From LSNR01 sp964603325 (GTDB lineage Bacteria > Patescibacteriota > Minisyncoccia > Moranbacterales > UBA9337): DNA of 11,531 nt. Below the pieces are notes generated by a model. The model saw only the letters and a list, made by a program, of their open reading frames with translations. It was not told the DNA's origin and did not search any database. Location of the stretch: positions 1-11,531 of the forward strand of contig CAZRUH010000021.1 in the NCBI GenBank assembly GCA_964603325.1, read 5' to 3'. The number at the start of each line of letters is the position of its first letter. Position 1 is the stretch's first letter. Made by a program: the position numbers and the translations under genes. This document shows, one piece after another, positions 7,657 to 11,531 of this stretch.

Positions 7657-7665
7657 ATTATCACA
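7657..7665 (-). promoter_or_regulatory. Candidate extended -10 promoter for the hydrogenase operon
   Basis: On the minus strand the sequence TGTGATAAT (TG-n-GATAAT) forms an extended -10 element with no good -35 box. It would start transcription near 7650, about 29 nt before the small-subunit ATG at 7621. This would exclude the TTG at 7657 as a start codon. The call rests on one motif only. Confidence 0.4.
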
Positions 7666-7673
7666 CTTCCCAT

Positions 7674-7702
7674 TTGTTCTATCTTGTGGTTTGTTTTATC
7701 AT
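7674..7702 (+). promoter_or_regulatory. Candidate promoter for the HypF-like gene
   Basis: On the plus strand TTGTTC (7674-7679), a 17-bp spacer and TATCAT (7697-7702) give a weak -35 and good -10 pair. Transcription would start near 7709, about 28 nt before the ATG at 7737. It lies beside, and back to back with, the candidate hydrogenase promoter in the same 115-bp gap (7622-7736). Confidence 0.35.
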
Positions 7703-7736
7703 TAAATACACGGCAATTTTATCACATAAAAAAACT

Positions 7737-8948
7737 ATGAGCAAATCAATGAAAAAAATTTCCGTTGATGTTGCTAAAAATTATCGGGATATCATTTTAG
7801 CTCTCGGAGCGGAATCCGCAGGGAATTTTTCTGTTTTTTATTCTGGGAAAACTTATACCTCCAAAAACTTTGGCGATTTATTAAATGAAAATAACTTTGC
7901 AAACTTCCAGCAAGCAATTTTTAATTTTCTAAAAGATAAAAATCTTAAACCGAACATAATTTTGACTGATTTGCACCCCGAAATGAAAACAACTCTATGG
8001 GGGAAATCATTAGCCAAAAAATTCAAAGCAAAACATATTCAAGTTCAACATCATTATGCGCATATTTTTTCGCAGATTGGAGGTCTTAATTCCTGCGTGT
8101 CTTTTTCATCGGGCGACGCCTACGGCGTCGCTCTGGACGGCACCGGCTACGGAATAGATAAAAAAATTTGGGGAGGTGAATGCTTTTTTATCTCAAAAAA
8201 AACAGGGATTGAGAGAATCGGACATTTAGAATATCAAACAATGATTGGCGGAGATTTGGCAATTCGCGAACCGGCAAGAATGCTCATAAGTGTTTTGCCT
8301 AAAATAGAAACTAGTAATGATGATTTTGGGAAAAATTTAACTTTCCGTTTTGTTAAAAAATACTATTCTAAAAATGAATTTCAACTTTTGCACAATCAAA
8401 TGCAACAAAATTTTAATTGTCAAAAAACTTCAAGCGCGGGAAGAATTTTGGATGCTGTTTCCGTTTTACTGGGATTTGCTGAAAATGAAAGAAAATACAA
8501 ACATCAAGCAACTAAATTGTTGGAACAAAATTCCACCAAACCCTATCTTGATTTAAAACCGGATATTTCTCTAATGTCTGAGGATTCAAAGAAATATGTC
8601 TTGAATACCACTCGCTTATTTAAATACTTAATCAAAAACTTTCATCGTGATAAAAGGCGTCTTTCCGCCACCGCTCAACTTTACATTGCGCAAGGGTTTT
8701 ATGAAATTATCAAAAAACATAGTTTCAAAAATAAAAATAAGTTAACAAATAATATTATTTTGTCCGGTGGAATTTCCGGCAACAAGATAATCTCAAATTA
8801 TTTTATTTCTCAAAAAAAATTACAAAATAAAAAGCCCTTCATCGCACGTGGTGACAACGGACTTTCTTTTGGGCAAATTTTATTTTATATATCTAAAAAC
8901 AATTTACATTTAAACAATCCGAGTCATTTAGCAAATCCTTGGAATTAA
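7737..8948 (+). CDS. hypF: Stand-alone Kae1-like carbamoyltransferase domain of HypF
   Basis: HypF makes the carbamoyl group that becomes the CN ligands of the NiFe site. The usual protein (about 750 residues) has acylphosphatase, zinc-finger, YrdC-like and Kae1-like domains; this 403-residue protein has only the last. It is complete: DIILALGAE (18-26), LTDLHPEMKTT (76-86), the metal-binding VQHHYAH (103-109; H105, H106, H109), GVALDGTGYG (130-139), KIWGGE (143-148), AIREPARM (175-182), TSSAGRILDAVSVLLG (231-246), LSGGISGN (342-349) and RGDNGLSFGQ (371-380). This domain transfers the carbamoyl group from carbamoyl-adenylate to HypE. I chose the ATG at 7737; the frame opens at 7590, but that would overlap the small-subunit gene. 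It is divergent from the hydrogenase genes and overlaps the convergent hypE end by 21 bp. Confidence 0.88.
   Translation: MSKSMKKISVDVAKNYRDIILALGAESAGNFSVFYSGKTYTSKNFGDLLNENNFANFQQAIFNFLKDKNLKPNIILTDLHPEMKTTLWGKSLAKKFKAKHIQVQHHYAHIFSQIGGLNSCVSFSSGDAYGVALDGTGYGIDKKIWGGECFFISKKTGIERIGHLEYQTMIGGDLAIREPARMLISVLPKIETSNDDFGKNLTFRFVKKYYSKNEFQLLHNQMQQNFNCQKTSSAGRILDAVSVLLGFAENERKYKHQATKLLEQNSTKPYLDLKPDISLMSEDSKKYVLNTTRLFKYLIKNFHRDKRRLSATAQLYIAQGFYEIIKKHSFKNKNKLTNNIILSGGISGNKIISNYFISQKKLQNKKPFIARGDNGLSFGQILFYISKNNLHLNNPSHLANPWN
8113..8131. repeat. Perfect GC-rich inverted repeat inside the HypF-like gene
   Basis: Arms GCGACGCC (8113-8120) and GGCGTCGC (8124-8131) are perfect inverted copies around a TAC loop. 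The 45 bases from 8111 to 8155 are about 71% GC (32 of 45) within a gene of roughly 30-35% GC. The region encodes the conserved SGDAYGVALDGTGYG part of the protein in GC-ending codons. Confidence 0.75.
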
Positions 8949-9932
8949 TTTCCCTTTGGGTATTTCTATTTTTCGCAAACTTCCCAATTCTGTTTTTAAA
9001 AATACGCCCGCTTCTTTTTTGTTTTTTATTTTTTTTGCTCGACCAATTATTTTTGCCTCTCCATTAAATTTTTGCAAAATTTTTATAACTTTATCAATAT
9101 TTTTTGAAGAAACCGAAGCAATAAATCTACCTTCGCTGGCCAAAGAAAAAATGTCAATCCCCAAAAGCTCCGAAACCGCTTGCGTTTCTTTTTTGTATGG
9201 CAAAGTTTTTTCATCTAAAATAATTTTTACTTTTGATTTTTCCGCCATTTCCACCAAATTAGCCGCCAAACCTCCTCTGGTAGGATCTTTACAGGCATTT
9301 AAATACTTCTTTATTTTTTTTATTTCTTCCACTAAAGGCTGGCAATCGCTTTTTATTTTTGTTTGATAATCAAATCTTTTCGCTAAAAGTGTAACTGCGT
9401 GCTCCCCCAGATCCCCGGAAACAACAATATAATCACCATCTTTAATACCATTATTTTTTATCACCTCATTATTTTTCACCAATCCAACACCGGCTGTAGT
9501 AATTTCAATTTTATCAATTTTTCCTTTCTCAGTCACCTTTGTATCGCCCGTCGCAATTGGGATACCTGACTGTACGGAAACTTTATTTATAGACTTAATG
9601 ATTTTTTTAAAATCTTTTTTCGGGAACCCTTCTTCCAATACAATACTTAAAGAAATTCCGATTGGTTTTGCGCCCATTACCGCCAAATCATTTATTGTTC
9701 CACATATGGCAATCTTCCCGATATCTCCTCCCGGGAAAAATAATGGATCTACGATAAAAGAATCTGTTGTAAATGCCAACTTATGACCATTTTTCAAATT
9801 AAACAAAGCGGCGTCATCATTACAATTATTCCATTTCCCCGTAAATTTTAAAATTTGACGAATATCTTTAATTAGGTTCGCTGATTTTAAGCCACCACCA
9901 CCTTCATCCAGTGTTATATTTTCATTGTTCAT
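8928..9932 (-). CDS. hypE: Hydrogenase maturation protein HypE (carbamoyl dehydratase)
   Basis: A 334-residue full-length HypE. It accepts the carbamoyl group from HypF on its C-terminal cysteine and dehydrates it, using ATP, to a thiocyanate that is passed to the HypC-HypD iron complex. The ATP-binding PurM-like blocks are clear: ITLDEGGGG (6-14), DDAALF (39-44), AFTTDSFIVDPLFFPGGDIG (53-72), TINDLAVMGAKP (79-90) and DPTRGGLA. The C-terminus is PRIC, with the essential Cys334. It starts 7 bp after rsmI and is probably co-transcribed with it, not with the hydrogenase genes. Its last 21 bp overlap the end of the convergent HypF-like gene. The partner proteins HypC and HypD are not in the window. 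Confidence 0.97.
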   Translation of the reverse strand: MNNENITLDEGGGGLKSANLIKDIRQILKFTGKWNNCNDDAALFNLKNGHKLAFTTDSFIVDPLFFPGGDIGKIAICGTINDLAVMGAKPIGISLSIVLEEGFPKKDFKKIIKSINKVSVQSGIPIATGDTKVTEKGKIDKIEITTAGVGLVKNNEVIKNNGIKDGDYIVVSGDLGEHAVTLLAKRFDYQTKIKSDCQPLVEEIKKIKKYLNACKDPTRGGLAANLVEMAEKSKVKIILDEKTLPYKKETQAVSELLGIDIFSLASEGRFIASVSSKNIDKVIKILQKFNGEAKIIGRAKKIKNKKEAGVFLKTELGSLRKIEIPKGKLIPRIC

Positions 9933-9939
9933 TTTTTGG

Positions 9940-10614
9940 TTACTTAATAATTATTGATATTTCTCCTTTCACTTTTTTATTTTTAAAATATTTTAAAACA
10001 CTATCAATATCTCCTCTGATAATTTCTTCATATATTTTTGTTAACTCTCTTCCCAAAATTATATTTTTTTTATCTCCTCCTAAATTTTTTAAAAATTCTA
10101 AATTCTTTATAAAACGATAGACACTATCATAGTAAACTACCGGAATATCACTTTTTAAAATATTTTCAAAAAAAGTTTTTCTTCCTTTTTTGTGTGGAGG
10201 AAATCCAAGAAAAAGAAACTTCTGCATATCTGCTCCGGCAACACTAATTAGGGCTGTTAACGCTGACACTCCCGGAATGGGAATAACTTTAATTTTGTTT
10301 CTCATCGCTTCTTTTACCACAATATTTCCGGGATCGGAAATTCCGGGAACACCGGCATCTGTCACCAAAGCGAGCGCTTTTCCATTTTTCAATTCTTTGA
10401 TTATTTTTTCTATCTTGCTGTTTTTACTGTGTTGGTGATAAGATAAAAGAGGTTTTTTGATTTCATACTTATTTAAAAGTTTTGCCGTCACCCTTGTATC
10501 CTCACAAACGACCAATTCCACTTCTTTTAAAGTTTTTAAAGCGCGCAAAGTGATATCCTCAAGATTGCCAATCGGCGTACCCACTATATACAGCACTCCT
10601 TTTTCATTTTGCAT
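9940..10614 (-). CDS. rsmI: 16S rRNA (cytidine-1402-2'-O)-methyltransferase RsmI
   Basis: An SAM-dependent tetrapyrrole-methylase-fold enzyme that 2'-O-methylates C1402 in the 16S rRNA decoding centre. Hallmarks are YIVGTPIGNLEDITLRAL (9-26), VCEDTR (36-41), SYHQHS (58-63), LVTDAGVPGISDPG (83-96) and the IPGVSAL block. At 224 residues it is shorter than typical RsmI (about 280) because it ends after the methylase domain; the frequent C-terminal extension is missing, as in many short homologues. The frame opens upstream at 10728, but the ATG at 10614 gives the conserved start. The longer version would cover the divergent membrane-protein gene. Its 3' end is 7 bp before hypE. Confidence 0.95.
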   Translation of the reverse strand: MQNEKGVLYIVGTPIGNLEDITLRALKTLKEVELVVCEDTRVTAKLLNKYEIKKPLLSYHQHSKNSKIEKIIKELKNGKALALVTDAGVPGISDPGNIVVKEAMRNKIKVIPIPGVSALTALISVAGADMQKFLFLGFPPHKKGRKTFFENILKSDIPVVYYDSVYRFIKNLEFLKNLGGDKKNIILGRELTKIYEEIIRGDIDSVLKYFKNKKVKGEISIIIK

Positions 10615-10639
10615 AACAATTAATAATGATAAAAAAATT

Positions 10640-11107
10640 ATGATTCTAACAACACATGCCTTAACCGGTGCGGTTATTGGCAAAAATATCAACAATATAT
10701 ATTTAATAATATTATTATCCATTATCACTCATTATGCAATGGATACTTTAAGGCATGGAGAATATTTAAATAGAAAATCATCTTTTAAAAATACTTGGTG
10801 GAAGGTATCTTTGGATATCTTTACAGGACTGTTTATCGTTTCGTTAATGATTTTGTCAAATTTTAACAGTATGACAAATAATAAGATATTTCACATATTA
10901 CTGGGCGTGTTTTTTTCAATGCTTCCGGATTTATTTACCGTTCTTTATTGGAAATTAAATATCAAACCTTTAAAAATTCTTTTTGATTTCCATGCGAAAA
11001 TTCACAAATATCCTCAAGCTTCGCCGGAGAGAGAATGGACTATGCGTAATGCGCGCAATGATATTTTAATTTCATTGCTGGCAATATTGTTATTTCTGTT
11101 TTTTTAA
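10640..11107 (+). CDS. Small polytopic membrane protein with conserved-looking His/Asp residues
   Basis: A 155-residue protein I cannot assign with confidence. It has about four hydrophobic segments (near 18-33, 55-75, 83-102 and 141-155). The order of an N-terminal TTHALTGAVIG (4-14; H6), a membrane-edge HYAMDTLRH (31-39; H31, D35, H39) and a later MLPDL (94-98; D97) resembles the layout of DUF457/YdjM-type inner-membrane proteins, proposed metal-dependent hydrolases. This is a weak similarity judged by eye. I chose the ATG at 10640; the frame opens at 10457, but that would run through rsmI. It is divergent from rsmI with a 25-bp gap. Its stop overlaps the end of a degraded minus-strand frame. 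Confidence 0.65.
   Translation: MILTTHALTGAVIGKNINNIYLIILLSIITHYAMDTLRHGEYLNRKSSFKNTWWKVSLDIFTGLFIVSLMILSNFNSMTNNKIFHILLGVFFSMLPDLFTVLYWKLNIKPLKILFDFHAKIHKYPQASPEREWTMRNARNDILISLLAILLFLFF
10643..10651 (-). promoter_or_regulatory. Candidate extended -10 promoter for rsmI-hypE
   Basis: On the minus strand TGTTAGAAT (TG-n-TAGAAT) would start transcription near 10636, about 22 nt before the rsmI ATG. It lies inside the first codons of the divergent membrane-protein gene. The -10 hexamer matches the one in the ruvA promoter; no good -35 was found. Confidence 0.4.
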
Positions 11108-11326
11108 AACTTTACTGATTTCTGTTGTGTGCAATAGCGCTTTACATCCATATATATTTAACATCTTTTGAACAAAATCCGGACTTACTTTGAATGAAAT
11201 CCGAAATAATAATATACGTTTCCGCCCGCATCCGCATTTACTCAAAAATTCCAAAATGGCTTCTGCAAATTCATTGTATCATCTTTTTGCACCTTAATAC
11301 CATTTCTCCATTTCTTCGCGAACTAT
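11090..11326 (-). pseudogene. Decayed minus-strand reading frame with two in-frame stops
   Basis: One minus-strand frame reads protein-like across two stop codons. It begins around IVREEMEKWY (11297-11326), meets TAA (11294-11296), then GAKR and TGA (11279-11281). It then runs 62 open codons, from YNEFAEAILEFLSKCGCGRK through SPDFVQKMLNIYGCKALLH to a TAA at 11090-11092. The 62-codon part has no ATG near its beginning. The composition (acidic amphipathic helix, a CGCGRKR patch) looks like real coding sequence, so this may be the remnant of a gene. I do not recognise the family. A short expressed ORF from an internal TTG, or chance, cannot be excluded. Confidence 0.35.
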
Positions 11327-11450
11327 AGCGCTACGCTCGTGGTAAATCGTCCGTCCGCTCGCTCACGAGAAACACCTCACATTGGCCTGGCTCGTAAACT
11401 CGCCAAATGCCTGCTCGGCGCTCTCGTGGCTCGCTTATTGCCTCCGATGC
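11311..11450. other. GC-rich intergenic island with short repeats and palindromes
   Basis: These 140 bases hold 80 G or C (about 57%), nearly twice the level of the surrounding DNA. They are rich in CTCG/CGAG words: CTCGTG recurs at about 11336 and 11424, with its complement CACGAG at 11364. The palindromes TTCGCGAA (11315-11322) and TAGCGCTA (11326-11333) sit side by side. No intact gene, tRNA or rRNA is evident. It may be a dispersed intergenic repeat, a structured RNA, or transferred DNA. Together with 11108-11310 (the decayed frame) it makes up the only long gene-free stretch in the window. Confidence 0.5.
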
Positions 11451-11475
11451 AGTTTTGTGGTGTTTATTTGGAAAG

Positions 11476-11512
11476 AAAAAAGGTTTGTGCTATCACTGAG
11501 CGGATAGCACAA
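11476..11512 (-). terminator. Intrinsic terminator-like hairpin for a gene beyond the right edge
   Basis: A perfect 10-bp inverted repeat, TTGTGCTATC (11485-11494) and GATAGCACAA (11503-11512), encloses an 8-nt loop. Read on the minus strand, it is followed after three bases by a run of six T (11481-11476) and then CTTT, the form of a Rho-independent terminator. It would end transcription of a minus-strand gene lying beyond 11531. The stem has modest GC (4 of 10 pairs), so an operator-like palindrome is a possible alternative. Confidence 0.55.
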
Positions 11513-11531
11513 GCAAATCATATTGCGCTTG

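Noticed and set aside
7590..7736. N-terminal extension of the HypF-like frame up to 7590
   Set aside because: It would overlap the conserved start of the divergent hydrogenase small subunit, cover both candidate promoters, and add a hydrophobic peptide with no HypF similarity. The ATG at 7737 fits the domain start.
10615..10728. Upstream start for rsmI and the 10457 start for the membrane protein
   Set aside because: Each extension runs through the opposite-strand gene. The conserved domain starts fit the ATGs at 10614 and 10640.
11279..11281. Recoded TGA (glycine or tryptophan) as an explanation for the interrupted minus frame
   Set aside because: All recognised genes in the window are full length without internal TGA, and a TAA also interrupts this frame, so recoding would not rescue it.
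11495..11512. Similarity of GAGCGGATAGCACAA to the lac operator
   Set aside because: The match is partial and there is no LacI-type gene or lac context. The hairpin plus T-run is better explained as a terminator.
1..11531. CRISPR array, insertion sequence, tRNA or rRNA
   Set aside because: No regularly spaced direct repeats, transposase, terminal inverted repeats or tRNA-like cloverleaf were seen, including in the GC-rich island.

Overview
The window is an AT-rich (roughly 30% GC by eye), densely packed bacterial segment. The combination of a tight ruvA / FemAB-like / YvlD-like / DksA-TraR / lspA cluster, almost no Shine-Dalgarno motifs, many K/N/I-rich proteins, and a cytosolic group 3b-type [NiFe] hydrogenase is most like a Candidate Phyla Radiation (Patescibacteria/Parcubacteria-type) genome. 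This placement is inference; no rRNA or other phylogenetic marker was used. The standard genetic code fits: 13 of the 14 intact genes end in TAA and one (hypA) in TAG.

Region 1 (20-4014, all minus strand) reads as one long transcription unit. It starts from a near-consensus promoter at 4044-4072 and runs ruvA, a FemAB-type peptidyltransferase-like gene, a YvlD/phage-holin-4-like membrane gene, a DksA/TraR zinc-finger gene, lspA, a TIM-barrel gene and a multi-spanning membrane protein of unknown function. Most gaps are 4-34 bp. Region 2 (4111-5262, plus) is a lytic transglycosylase with an N-terminal twin-arginine-like anchor.

Region 3 (5267-9932) is a [NiFe] hydrogenase island. On the minus strand lie the small subunit, the large subunit and hypA. 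Divergent from them, across a 115-bp promoter region, is a gene encoding only the Kae1-like carbamoyltransferase domain of HypF. Convergent with that gene, overlapping by 21 bp, is hypE, which sits directly downstream of rsmI (minus). Catalytic motifs are intact, but three parts look pared down: the large subunit ends exactly at the last Cys-x-x-His ligand motif with no cleavable tail, HypA lacks its zinc-ribbon half, and HypF lacks its acylphosphatase, zinc-finger and YrdC-like domains. HypB, HypC, HypD, a maturation peptidase and the diaphorase (beta/gamma) subunits are not in the window. The working idea is a two-subunit cytosolic hydrogenase served by a slimmed maturation pathway.

Region 4 (9940-11531) holds rsmI (minus), a divergent small membrane protein (plus), and a 424-bp stretch (11108-11531) without an intact gene. 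That stretch contains a decayed minus-strand reading frame, a 140-bp island of about 57% GC with short repeats and palindromes, and an intrinsic terminator-like hairpin for a minus-strand gene beyond the right edge.
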